The notes beneath the pieces are model-generated. The model was not told the origin of the DNA. It worked only from the letters and a program-made list of their open reading frames with translations, and did not search any database. DNA of 64,000 nucleotides from Caldicellulosiruptoraceae bacterium PP1 (GTDB lineage Bacteria; Bacillota; Thermoanaerobacteria; Caldicellulosiruptorales; Caldicellulosiruptoraceae): positions 662,548 through 726,547 of the forward strand of contig JBGGOQ010000001.1 of the NCBI GenBank assembly GCA_041320695.1, in the 5' to 3' direction. A program made the translations under genes and the position numbers. Positions 24,871 to 33,815 of this stretch are shown here, piece after piece. The number at the start of each line of letters is the position of its first letter. The first letter of the stretch is position 1.

Positions 24871-26001
24871 ATGAAAGTTTTACATTTGATTAGTGGTGGA
24901 GATACTGGTGGTGCCAAAACTCATATAATTAATTTATGTAGCAAATTAAAAGACATGGTAACTTTAAAGATTATCTGTTTTATGTATGGCTCCTTTTATG
25001 ATGATGTAAAGAAAGCAGGAATAGATATATTAGTATTTGAACAAAAAAATAGACTAAATATAGGCGTAATAAATAAAATTGTGGAATTAATAAATAATGA
25101 AGGCTATCAAATAATTCACTGTCATGGTGCAAGAGCAAATTTTATTGGCATGCTCCTTAAAAAAAGAATGCCAAATCTTATTTACATAACAACATTACAT
25201 AGTGATTTTGACCTTGATTTTCAAGATAATCTGTATAAACGTTTTATTTTTGCTTCATTAAATAAATTCTCTCTTAAAAAGATGGATTACTATGTTACTG
25301 TTGGTTCACCACTTGTAGAAAAATTAAAAAGCTTTGGTGTAAATCAGGATAAAATTTTTGTTATGTATAATGGGTATGATTATGATATTAAGATTTCTTT
25401 TAAAGGTAAAAACCAATTTTTAAGTCAATATATCTCTCCAAATTTTTTTAAAAATAAAATTATTATTGGTAACTTAAGTAGGCTCTATAAAGTTAAAGGG
25501 CTTGACGTATTTATTAATGCTGCAAATGTTGTTTTAAAAAAGAATAAAAATGTAATTTTTTTAATAGGTGGAGAAGGCCCCCAAAAAGAATATTTAAAAG
25601 ATTTAATAAATGGTTTAAGTGTACATGAAAATGTATTCCTTTTGGGTGAAATAAAAAATCCTTATGACTTTTTTAATGCAATTGATATAAATATTATTAG
25701 CTCTTATTCAGAAACATTCCCATATTCTATTTTAGAGTCAACAATGCTTGAAAAATGTTGCATTTCAAGTTCAGTAGGTTCTATTCCAGATTTAATTGAA
25801 GATAATATAAATGGCCTTTTGTTTGCAACAGGTGACTACAATATGTTAGCACAAAAAATATTATATTTAATTGAGAACGATCATTTAATAGAACAATTTG
25901 GTAAAAAACTATCTCAAAAAGCTAAGATAATGTTTTCATCAACAGCAATGGCAATGAGACAACTCGAGATATATAATCAGATAATAAATTTAAAAAAATG
26001 A
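24871..26001 (+). CDS. Glycosyltransferase, GT4 family
   Basis: 376 residues, GT-B fold. The N-terminal loop is HLISGGDTGGAKTHI (about 4-18); the C-terminal domain has NLSRLYKVKGLDVFI (about 196-210), IGGEGPQ and the donor-binding E-x7-E in SETFPYSILESTM (about 286-298). It probably transfers a sugar during surface polysaccharide assembly; donor and acceptor are unknown. GAGGAGG lies about 12 bases before the ATG. Only plus-strand gene of this polysaccharide region. Confidence 0.85.
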   Translation: MKVLHLISGGDTGGAKTHIINLCSKLKDMVTLKIICFMYGSFYDDVKKAGIDILVFEQKNRLNIGVINKIVELINNEGYQIIHCHGARANFIGMLLKKRMPNLIYITTLHSDFDLDFQDNLYKRFIFASLNKFSLKKMDYYVTVGSPLVEKLKSFGVNQDKIFVMYNGYDYDIKISFKGKNQFLSQYISPNFFKNKIIIGNLSRLYKVKGLDVFINAANVVLKKNKNVIFLIGGEGPQKEYLKDLINGLSVHENVFLLGEIKNPYDFFNAIDINIISSYSETFPYSILESTMLEKCCISSSVGSIPDLIEDNINGLLFATGDYNMLAQKILYLIENDHLIEQFGKKLSQKAKIMFSSTAMAMRQLEIYNQIINLKK

Positions 26002-26028
26002 GGCTGGAAACTACTTTCCAGCCTTTTT
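26002..26028. terminator. Terminator between convergent glycosyltransferase and dehydrogenase genes
   Basis: GGCTGGAAA (26002-26010) pairs perfectly with TTTCCAGCC (26015-26023), with TTTTT after it and an A-run before it, so it can work in both directions. Confidence 0.85.
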
Positions 26029-27307
26029 ATATCTTTTCGAGAATAATATTATTTTCTTTTGCAAAATCCATTGTGTAAACATTTCTTGTATCAATTATTA
26101 TTAATGGATTAACATTTGTATAGTTTTTAATACTCTCAAAAGGAATTCCTTCTTGTTTTGCCAAAACTAAAACAACATGGCAATCCTTTAATGCTTCTTC
26201 AATTGTGTTGACCTTCCCACTAAACTGACTTTTTACAGCTGGATCAAAAACCTTTACCTCAACACCCCTTGAAATTAATATATCAACAATCTCATGTGCA
26301 GGGCTTAATCTATCATCTGAAGAATAATCTTTCATTGCTATCCCTAATACAGCAACCTTTTTATCAACATTATATTGTTTAATCATTTTCATTGCTAAAT
26401 CACTAATGTAACTTGGTATACCTTCATTAAATATTCTAGCAGTTTTTGCAATTTTTAAGTCAACACCAATCTCTTCTGCTTTTGCATTAAGATAATAAAA
26501 TGCATTAGGAATGCAAAATCCACCAACACCAGGTCCAGGATATAAGAGATTTACTCTTTTATGTGAATTAGCTACCTTTATAACCTCAAAAATATCAATT
26601 CCCAGTTCCTTTGTAAATCTTTCAAATTCATTAACCATAGCTATATTGATATCTCTTTGAAGGTTTTCAATTACTTTTGATGTTTCAACAACCTCAAAAG
26701 AAGAGCCTACTACAACTTCTTCCTTTGAAATAGCCCTTATAAGATTAATTGCTCTTTCTAAACTCATTTGGTCATTTGCAGCAACAGCTGTTGGCATATT
26801 TTCAAATTCATCAAAAGCCTTTCCTTCTGCTATTCTCTCAGATGCATAAGCCAAATAAAAATCTACACCACATTTTAATCCGCTTTGTTCTAATATAGGC
26901 ATAAATATATTTCTTGTAGTACCAGGAACAACAGTACTTCTAAGTAATATAAATTGGTCTTTTCTTAAATTTTCTTTTAATGAATTAGCACAACTTGTAA
27001 GATATTCAAAGTATGGTTTACCACCATAAACAGGTATTGGTACTGTTACGATAATGTTATCACACTCTTCTAAAGCTTGTTTTATATTGTCGGTAGGAAT
27101 AAATCTTTCACTTTTTAGCTCCTCTAACAATATATCTTGTATTGTTTTACCATTATACGATTCTAAATGATGAGTAATACCATTTTTTAACTCATTTATA
27201 AGGTCAGAGTTTATATCAACTCCATAAACCTTAAACCCTTTCATAGAAAAGCTTAGTGCAAGAGGTAGTCCAACATAACCAAGTCCTATAACACATACTT
27301 TATTCAT
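26027..27307 (-). CDS. Nucleotide-sugar dehydrogenase (UDP-glucose/GDP-mannose dehydrogenase family)
   Basis: 426 residues with the three family domains: NAD-binding GLGYVGLPLALSF (about 8-20), a central domain with ETSKVIENLQRDINIA (about 209-224), and a C-terminal UDP-binding domain. Such enzymes oxidise a UDP-sugar C6 alcohol to the acid. The catalytic-cysteine loop reads GPGVGGFCIPNAFYYL; the Cys is present, but the Asp that normally follows four residues later (C-x-x-x-D) is Ala and the residue before it Asn. It overlaps the upstream glycosyltransferase gene by 8 bases. The substrate is uncertain. Confidence 0.85.
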   Translation of the reverse strand: MNKVCVIGLGYVGLPLALSFSMKGFKVYGVDINSDLINELKNGITHHLESYNGKTIQDILLEELKSERFIPTDNIKQALEECDNIIVTVPIPVYGGKPYFEYLTSCANSLKENLRKDQFILLRSTVVPGTTRNIFMPILEQSGLKCGVDFYLAYASERIAEGKAFDEFENMPTAVAANDQMSLERAINLIRAISKEEVVVGSSFEVVETSKVIENLQRDINIAMVNEFERFTKELGIDIFEVIKVANSHKRVNLLYPGPGVGGFCIPNAFYYLNAKAEEIGVDLKIAKTARIFNEGIPSYISDLAMKMIKQYNVDKKVAVLGIAMKDYSSDDRLSPAHEIVDILISRGVEVKVFDPAVKSQFSGKVNTIEEALKDCHVVLVLAKQEGIPFESIKNYTNVNPLIIIDTRNVYTMDFAKENNIILEKI

Positions 27308-28457
27308 TTATTAACCCTTCTTCCTTAAGTATTTCAAGCATTTGACTAACTTTGTTTTGCCATGAGGCATCTTTTGAAAGTTCTAATCTTCTATTAATTA
27401 AATTAATATCACTTTCATTCAATGCCTGTTCACATTTATTAACAAAATCATCATAGCCTTGGGCTATATAAACACAATCTGAAAACTGATTTACTTGTTG
27501 CATAGATGTTGAAACAATAGGTTTTGTTGTTGCAAGGTATTCATAAAACTTTAGTGGGCTTACATTCTGTGATAATTTATTTGTTTTAAAAATATTTAAG
27601 CAAACATCAAAATGACTTATATATTTTGGTAGTTCTTTATAGTCCACTCTACCAATCATATATATATTTGGATATTTTTTTAGATTATCAACGTTTATTC
27701 CTGCACCAACTGGTCCAAGTAAAACAATTGACCATTCGGGTTTTAACTTTGCTATATATTCAATCAATTCTATGTCTATCCAGTTTTGAATAACACCTAC
27801 AAAGCCTAGAATTGGTTTTTTTACATCTTTTAATACCTTTGGTAATTCTAATTTGGTAGATGCTTTATTAAAGTGTTCGAAATCAACACCATTTGGTATT
27901 AGATGGACCTTTTTATTAAAATTTTTCATTTCATCATATAAACCTTTAGCAGTTGTAAATACCACATTACTTTTTGCTGCAAGTTTTGCTTCCATATTAT
28001 CAACAAGCTGTTTGTTAATAAATCCTTGAAATTCTGAATGTTTATCAATACAATCATATACCAAAGCTTTATGAGGTAAATATCTTAGAATATCAACAGT
28101 ATTTGGCATATATGTCCAAATTATTGGATTTTTAACCACAAATCTATCAAAAACTTCTTTCTTTATATATCTTGCGATATTAAATTGATTAATTTTATTT
28201 ATCAATCTATACTTATTAAAAAATGGAATAATTGGTGGAAGTGAAAATACATAAAGATTATCCTTTACTTTAAATGGATTGCTTTTATATTTCTTATAAT
28301 AAGGCTTAAGTAATGGATCTTTTAAAGGCCCAATTAAAGTTATAGGTGGCTCAATATAGAATATTCTAAAATTATCTGGCATTCGTTTCATAACTTGTTG
28401 TTTTCTAGTAGGTATTGGTTCCCATGCTGTAGTTGAAAAACAAATTATATCATTCAT
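27300..28457 (-). CDS. Glycosyltransferase, GT-B fold (TuaH-like)
   Basis: About 385 residues from the ATG at 28457, which follows AAGGAT by 9 bases; an open frame extends further upstream through a hydrophobic stretch but without a ribosome-binding site. The start CFSTTAWEPIPTRKQQVM and the FYIEPP that follows resemble TuaH-type teichuronic-acid glycosyltransferases. A GT4/GT1-like C-terminal domain carries LGFVGVIQNWID, LLGPVG and PLKFYEYLATTKPIV. Coupled to the nucleotide-sugar dehydrogenase, so the two may build a uronic-acid-containing surface polymer; inference. Confidence 0.8.
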   Translation of the reverse strand: MNDIICFSTTAWEPIPTRKQQVMKRMPDNFRIFYIEPPITLIGPLKDPLLKPYYKKYKSNPFKVKDNLYVFSLPPIIPFFNKYRLINKINQFNIARYIKKEVFDRFVVKNPIIWTYMPNTVDILRYLPHKALVYDCIDKHSEFQGFINKQLVDNMEAKLAAKSNVVFTTAKGLYDEMKNFNKKVHLIPNGVDFEHFNKASTKLELPKVLKDVKKPILGFVGVIQNWIDIELIEYIAKLKPEWSIVLLGPVGAGINVDNLKKYPNIYMIGRVDYKELPKYISHFDVCLNIFKTNKLSQNVSPLKFYEYLATTKPIVSTSMQQVNQFSDCVYIAQGYDDFVNKCEQALNESDINLINRRLELSKDASWQNKVSQMLEILKEEGLINE

Positions 28458-28550
28458 TTGTATATCATCCTTATCCTTTTTAATAACAATACCATTGAAT
28501 AAAATACACCATAAAAGGCAATAAGTCAATAATAACAATTTAGTATTAAC

Positions 28551-28584
28551 AAAAAAGAAAGTTAGGATTTTATTCCCAACTTTC
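28551..28584 (-). terminator. Terminator of the tetrapyrrole operon
   Basis: An 11-bp stem (28557-28567 with 28574-28584), perfect in the minus-strand RNA if one G-U pair is allowed, then TTTTTTG. It lies 32 bases after the hemL stop. Confidence 0.8.
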
Positions 28585-28615
28585 TTTTAAAAAATTTTTT
28601 ATTTATCATGATTCA

Positions 28616-29869
28616 CTAAATAATATTAAATATTTCTATTGTTTTTTCAATATCCATTAATGAATGCGATAATGATAAAAATAAAGCCTCAAACTGAGAA
28701 GGTGGAATAAAAATACCATTTTTTATTAATGTTTTTGTAACTCTATTAAATAGATTAATATCAGATTCTAAAGCATCACTATAGTTTTTTATTTGCCTTT
28801 TGTTTGTGTAAAAGATTGTCATCATTGAAGCACATCTATTTATAACATAACTTATTCCTTTTTTATTTAATATTGATGAAAGCTCCTCCTCAAACTTTAA
28901 TGCCAATTCTTCAAGTTGAGAATATATTTGATTATTTGAATATAATATATTTAAAACATTTAATCCGACACCCATTACAATAGGATTCCCAGACATTGTA
29001 CCTGCTTGATATACATTCCCAATTGGAGCTAACTTATTCATTATTTCTCTTTTACCTGCAACAGCTCCACATGGTAAACCACCACCTATAATTTTACCAA
29101 ATGTAACTAAATCAGGTTCAACTCCAAAGTATTCACGTGCTCCCCTATAAGCAATTCTGAATCCGGTAATTACTTCATCAAAAATCAAAACACTATTGTA
29201 TTCATGGCATATTTTTCTTAAAAATATTATAAATTCCTTATCAGGAATAACTACACCCATATTAGCTGCAATAGGTTCTACAATTACAGCAGCAATATCA
29301 TCTCCGTATTTATCAAAAGCAGCTTTAACCTGATCAATTGAGTTATACTCACAAACAATTGTATCCTCTAATATTGAAGAATTTACTCCTTCGCTTATTG
29401 ATATATTAAATGTCATCTGTCCTGAACCTGCTTTAACTAAAAAAGCATCATAATGTCCATGATAATTGCCTGAAAATTTTATAATTTTTTTCCTTTTTGT
29501 ATAACCACGTGATAATCTTATCGCAGTCATAGTAGCTTCTGTGCCAGAATTTACCATTCTTATCATGTCTAATTTTTGTGTTTTACAAATAAATTCTGCA
29601 AATTTCAATTCTATAATTGAGGTTGCACCAAAAGAATCATAATTAGAAATTGCAAAATTTAGTTGCTTAATAAATTCATTACTTCTATGGCCTAGAATTA
29701 GGCTTCCCCATGACATAATATAATCTATATATTTTTTTCCACTTATATCATATAGATATGCCCCCTCACTTCGTTCGAATATGGGCGGTTCAATACCTAA
29801 ATTTAAAAAGGCTCGAACAGGACTGTTAACACCACCTACTAAAAAACTTTTTAACCTTTCAATATCCAA
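28616..29869 (-). CDS. hemL: Glutamate-1-semialdehyde 2,1-aminomutase
   Basis: Converts glutamate 1-semialdehyde to 5-aminolevulinate with PLP. 417 residues. The start GGVNSPVRAF, the PLP-binding lysine in VTFGKIIGGGLPCGA (about 250-264) and GHYDAFLVKAGSG are typical; the N terminus is slightly short. The start is a TTG eight bases after AAGGGGG, directly after the hemB stop. Last gene of the operon. Confidence 0.95.
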   Translation of the reverse strand: MDIERLKSFLVGGVNSPVRAFLNLGIEPPIFERSEGAYLYDISGKKYIDYIMSWGSLILGHRSNEFIKQLNFAISNYDSFGATSIIELKFAEFICKTQKLDMIRMVNSGTEATMTAIRLSRGYTKRKKIIKFSGNYHGHYDAFLVKAGSGQMTFNISISEGVNSSILEDTIVCEYNSIDQVKAAFDKYGDDIAAVIVEPIAANMGVVIPDKEFIIFLRKICHEYNSVLIFDEVITGFRIAYRGAREYFGVEPDLVTFGKIIGGGLPCGAVAGKREIMNKLAPIGNVYQAGTMSGNPIVMGVGLNVLNILYSNNQIYSQLEELALKFEEELSSILNKKGISYVINRCASMMTIFYTNKRQIKNYSDALESDINLFNRVTKTLIKNGIFIPPSQFEALFLSLSHSLMDIEKTIEIFNII

Positions 29870-30844
29870 TTAAAAAACCCCCTTATCAATCCATTCTGCT
29901 ACCTTTAAAGCATGATAAGTGATAATTATATCAGCTCCAGCTCTAATCAATGAAGTAAAGCTTTCTCTAACAGTTTTTAATTCGTCAATATAACCTTTGT
30001 TTGCACCTGCTTTAATCATCGCATATTCACCACTAACTATATATGCTGCTACTGGTTTTGAAACAACTTGTTTCATTTTTTGCAACACATCAAGATACAT
30101 TAAAGCTGGTTTAACCATTAATATGTCGGCTCCTTCTTTTTGGTCAGCTAAAGCCTCATTTATAGCCCCCTTTAAATCAAAAGGATTTAGTTGGTATGAT
30201 GTCCTATCACCAAATCTTGGACTAGAGAGTGCAACATCTCTAAAGGGATTATATAATGAAGAAGCAAATTTGGTGCTATAAGACATAATAGGAGTATAAT
30301 TGAAACCATTTTCATCTAACTTTTTTCTTATAGCATATACCTGTCCATCCATCATACTTGAAGGAGCAACAATATCTACATTATGCTTAACATATGAAAC
30401 AGATATATCTCCGAGAATCTCAATAGATTTATCATTATCAATCTCATTATTATTAATAATCCCACAATGCCCTTCATGAGTTAATCCACATAAGCAAACA
30501 TCAGCAATAACAACTGAATCTAAATTCTCTTTTATATAGGTAGCTGCTTTTTGAATTATATTCTCTTCTAAATAATTACTAAAATCATTATTAGGAATTT
30601 TATTTTTATATACCCCAAACAATAGAAAAGATTTAATACCATGTTTAGATGCTTTTTCTAAAACATAATCAAGCTTATCAATAGAGCATGTTACAATATC
30701 ATCTAGCTCTTGATTATATGATAATACATCTTTTCCTTCGCAAACAAATAATGGATATATAAGCTGTGATTTTCGAATATTTAAAGAATAAAACATTTCG
30801 TTGAAATTTTTATTTGAACGTAATCTTCTTAGCCTTTCATACAT
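29870..30844 (-). CDS. hemB: Delta-aminolevulinic acid dehydratase (porphobilinogen synthase)
   Basis: Condenses two 5-aminolevulinates to porphobilinogen. 324 residues. The zinc-type motif DVCLCGLTHEGHCG (about 115-128, three Cys) and the Schiff-base lysines in APSSMMDGQ...RKK and DILMVKPALMYLD are visible. GGAGG lies 10 bases before the ATG, and the start overlaps the cobA/hemD stop by 8 bases. Confidence 0.97.
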   Translation of the reverse strand: MYERLRRLRSNKNFNEMFYSLNIRKSQLIYPLFVCEGKDVLSYNQELDDIVTCSIDKLDYVLEKASKHGIKSFLLFGVYKNKIPNNDFSNYLEENIIQKAATYIKENLDSVVIADVCLCGLTHEGHCGIINNNEIDNDKSIEILGDISVSYVKHNVDIVAPSSMMDGQVYAIRKKLDENGFNYTPIMSYSTKFASSLYNPFRDVALSSPRFGDRTSYQLNPFDLKGAINEALADQKEGADILMVKPALMYLDVLQKMKQVVSKPVAAYIVSGEYAMIKAGANKGYIDELKTVRESFTSLIRAGADIIITYHALKVAEWIDKGVF

Positions 30845-32312
30845 TTTTGGTAACCTCCAATATTTTTTCTAAAATACCTTCTTGGCTATACACACTAGAT
30901 AATATAGCATAAATCCCATATTTTTCTATACGTTCTTTTGTTGCTGGTCCAATAGCAATAACAGTTCTATATTTTAAAATATCAATAATATCATATATAT
31001 TAATGAATGAATCAAAAAAAGCTGAGCTAGTAAACACATAAATATGGGCATCTTTAATATCATTAATATCAAAAACTATATTATTCTGCTGAATAAATTT
31101 ATACGGTCTAATATCATCAACAAAAGGTGTAATCTCTTTAATATTTTCAGTAAGTATATTATCTGCATTCTCAGAACGAATTAAAAGTATCTTATCCTTA
31201 TTTGTAAGTTTTTCTTTTAGTGTTAAAAATAACTCTTTAGATGTATATTCATTAGGAATAATAATTTCATTTATACAAAAACTTTTTAATTTATTAGCTG
31301 TTTTCTCTCCAATTGCAACATATTGTGCTTTTATATTTCTAATATCTATATTATTTTTCTTTAAGAATTCAAAAAATGAATCAACACCAACTTTACTAGT
31401 AAAAACAATATAATTATATGACGCAAGCCTATCAATAACCGATTGAACATTTTCACTTTTATCTTGGTAATACATTGAGTTAATCTCAACAACTTCTGCA
31501 CCCATATTTTGTAATTGTTGTTTTAACCAAATGTTATGCCCTTTAGGACAACACAACACTACTTTTTTTCCAAAGAGAATCTTATTTTCATACCAATTTA
31601 ATAATTTTCTAAAACCGATAGTATCACTCAAAACAAACATTGTAGGCTCTTTTGAAGAAATATCAAAATCTCTTCCACTTAGATTTACCAAAGTATCTAC
31701 TATACATTTCTGTTTTGAAGTGCCGGCAGATGAAATTATAGCAGCTAACTGTTGTTTGGTTTTATTATTTAAAAGTTGTTCAATTAAAAATGGTATTTTT
31801 TCTCTTGCCATTAAGAAAATTATTGTACCCTCAAGTTTTGAAATGATCTGAAAATCCAAATCATCTTCCAAAGAACTTGCAGTAAATACATGAATTGAAT
31901 TAGAAACTCCTCTATGTGTAATTGGTATGCCACAAAAATTAAGAGCAGCATATATGGAGCTAATTCCTGGTATTACCTCAAATTCAATATTATTATTTGA
32001 TAAAAAAATAGCTTCTTCTGAGCCCCTACCATATATATAAGGATCACCACCTTTTAATCTGCATACTGTCATTCCATTTTTTGCATACTCAACCAACTTA
32101 TAATTTATCTCATCTTGAGACATATAATGTCTTTTGTTTTCCTTACCACAAAAAATCTTAATACAATCATGTTTAGTGTAATTAAGAATATTTTTATCAA
32201 TTAATTTATCATATAATATTACATCACATTCCTGAATAATTTTCATAGCTTTTATTGTTAATAGTTCTTCTGTTCCTATACCAGCACCAATTAAATATAC
32301 CTTTCCACTCAA
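30837..32312 (-). CDS. Uroporphyrinogen-III C-methyltransferase / uroporphyrinogen-III synthase fusion
   Basis: 491 residues. Residues 1 to about 240 form the SAM-dependent uroporphyrinogen-III methyltransferase (CobA type: VYLIGAGIGTEELLT, RLKGGDPYIYGRGSEEA, VIPGISSI); residues about 250-491 form uroporphyrinogen-III synthase (HemD). Together they take hydroxymethylbilane to precorrin-2, the branch point to siroheme and cobalamin. This fusion is usual in clostridia. The start is a TTG about 10 bases after AAAGGA; no in-frame ATG is available. Confidence 0.94.
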   Translation of the reverse strand: MSGKVYLIGAGIGTEELLTIKAMKIIQECDVILYDKLIDKNILNYTKHDCIKIFCGKENKRHYMSQDEINYKLVEYAKNGMTVCRLKGGDPYIYGRGSEEAIFLSNNNIEFEVIPGISSIYAALNFCGIPITHRGVSNSIHVFTASSLEDDLDFQIISKLEGTIIFLMAREKIPFLIEQLLNNKTKQQLAAIISSAGTSKQKCIVDTLVNLSGRDFDISSKEPTMFVLSDTIGFRKLLNWYENKILFGKKVVLCCPKGHNIWLKQQLQNMGAEVVEINSMYYQDKSENVQSVIDRLASYNYIVFTSKVGVDSFFEFLKKNNIDIRNIKAQYVAIGEKTANKLKSFCINEIIIPNEYTSKELFLTLKEKLTNKDKILLIRSENADNILTENIKEITPFVDDIRPYKFIQQNNIVFDINDIKDAHIYVFTSSAFFDSFINIYDIIDILKYRTVIAIGPATKERIEKYGIYAILSSVYSQEGILEKILEVTKNV

Positions 32313-32338
32313 AGTACTCGCATCCTTTATTTTAAATT

Positions 32339-33190
32339 TTATATTATTTCATCTATTAACAAATCTCTATCAGTTATTTGTCCATTAACAGAGTATTTTC
32401 TTATAACACCATCTTTTTCTATCATTGCTATTATTTTTATATTGTTATGGTTTATTTTGCAATAAACACCAATCGGAGATGAACAACCACCACCAAGCCT
32501 TTTTAATATATCCTTTTCAATATCAGCTTCTTGGTGTACGATATTATCATCTATCTCTGTTAATATTTGCCTATATTCGCTATATTTTAAAATTTCTACA
32601 CAGATAATACCCTGTCCTGCTGCAGGTATAACTTCTTCACAATCAAAATATGTTAAATTATATTCCCATAAATCTAATCTTTTTATAGCAGCGGCTGAAA
32701 TAATAATCCCATCAAGATTTAGTTCTTTAATCTTATTTATTCTTGTGTGAATATTACCTCTTATTGGTATAAATTCAATACCTTTTTTTATGTTATTTAA
32801 TTGAATGATTCTTCTTCTACTTGATGTACCTATTCTTGATCCTTCTTTAAGATCATAAAAATTAACATCTTTATATGTTAGAAAAACATCACGTGGATCA
32901 TCTCGAATAGGTGTTGCAACAATATCAAATCTATTATCAATATTTACAGGTAAATCTTTAAAACTATGAACAGCAGCATCTGCATTAGAAGACAGTAGAG
33001 CATTTTCAAGTTCTTTTGTAAACACTCCTGTCATATTAATCTTATCAAATGTATCAAGATTTCTATCACCATATGATTGAACAAATATCTTTTCACAACT
33101 AATATCAAATCTTTGCCTTAATTTGTTTATTATTAAATTTGTTTGAATTTGAGCTAAAGCACTTTTTCTAGTTGCAAGCCTAATCTTCAT
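32339..33190 (-). CDS. hemC: Porphobilinogen deaminase (hydroxymethylbilane synthase)
   Basis: Assembles four porphobilinogens into hydroxymethylbilane on a dipyrromethane cofactor. 283 residues. RLATRKSALAQIQ at the N terminus, HSFKDLP (about 75-81), RGNIHTRI and the cofactor cysteine in LGGGCSSPIG (about 230-239) are present. It is about 25-30 residues shorter at the C terminus than E. coli HemC, but ends in a normal stop with no sign of frameshift. It overlaps sirC by 11 bases. Confidence 0.96.
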   Translation of the reverse strand: MKIRLATRKSALAQIQTNLIINKLRQRFDISCEKIFVQSYGDRNLDTFDKINMTGVFTKELENALLSSNADAAVHSFKDLPVNIDNRFDIVATPIRDDPRDVFLTYKDVNFYDLKEGSRIGTSSRRRIIQLNNIKKGIEFIPIRGNIHTRINKIKELNLDGIIISAAAIKRLDLWEYNLTYFDCEEVIPAAGQGIICVEILKYSEYRQILTEIDDNIVHQEADIEKDILKRLGGGCSSPIGVYCKINHNNIKIIAMIEKDGVIRKYSVNGQITDRDLLIDEII

Positions 33191-33815
33191 TTAAAATATC
33201 CTCATTTCTAATTAAAGTATAAGCTTCATAAAATTTATCACTATTTAAATAGTTCATTATTGTCTTTATTAATTCTTTGTTATTACTATTTTTAATTTTT
33301 TCTCTTATTTTTTGAGAGTACTTATAAAAATCAAGATACTTTTTAGTATTATTTATAAATCTCTGCATAAGAAATCTTGCAAATGTTGGATTCCCATTTA
33401 ATGTGTTTATAGCAATGTGAAAATCTTCAAAAGTTTCTTGCATAGGTATAATTGTATTACCATATTGTGCATTCTTACACACAACATAAAGTTTAGAGTA
33501 CTTATTACAATGCTCAATTATTTCTTTTATTTTTTCATCATTATCAATAGCAATAATAATTAAATGTTTATCAATAATAACTTCTTCTGAATACTGCATA
33601 TTTATAAAATAAATATCATTATTCTTTAATAGATTGAAGCTATCAATAAATTTATCAGAAACAACATATACACTACAACCCCTTTTTACAAATCCTTTTG
33701 CTTTTAAATAGCCAGCCTTACCTCCCCCAATTATGCATACTTTAACTTTTTGAGATATCAAAGATATTGATGATAGTTTACTTAAGTAAATATTTTTTTC
33801 AAAATATTTAGGCAT
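33180..33815 (-). CDS. Precorrin-2 dehydrogenase / sirohydrochlorin ferrochelatase-like
   Basis: 211 residues. The NAD-binding start is CIIGGGKAGYLKAKGF (about 27-42), as in the CysG N-terminal domain, Met8p and SirC; GNPTFARFLMQRF (about 140-152) is the conserved helix after it. It oxidises precorrin-2 to sirohydrochlorin and may also insert iron. With cobA/hemD upstream of it in the pathway this points to siroheme, needed by the sulfite reductase about 10 kb away. It overlaps the end of hemA by 34 bases. Confidence 0.88.
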   Translation of the reverse strand: MPKYFEKNIYLSKLSSISLISQKVKVCIIGGGKAGYLKAKGFVKRGCSVYVVSDKFIDSFNLLKNNDIYFINMQYSEEVIIDKHLIIIAIDNDEKIKEIIEHCNKYSKLYVVCKNAQYGNTIIPMQETFEDFHIAINTLNGNPTFARFLMQRFINNTKKYLDFYKYSQKIREKIKNSNNKELIKTIMNYLNSDKFYEAYTLIRNEDILNED

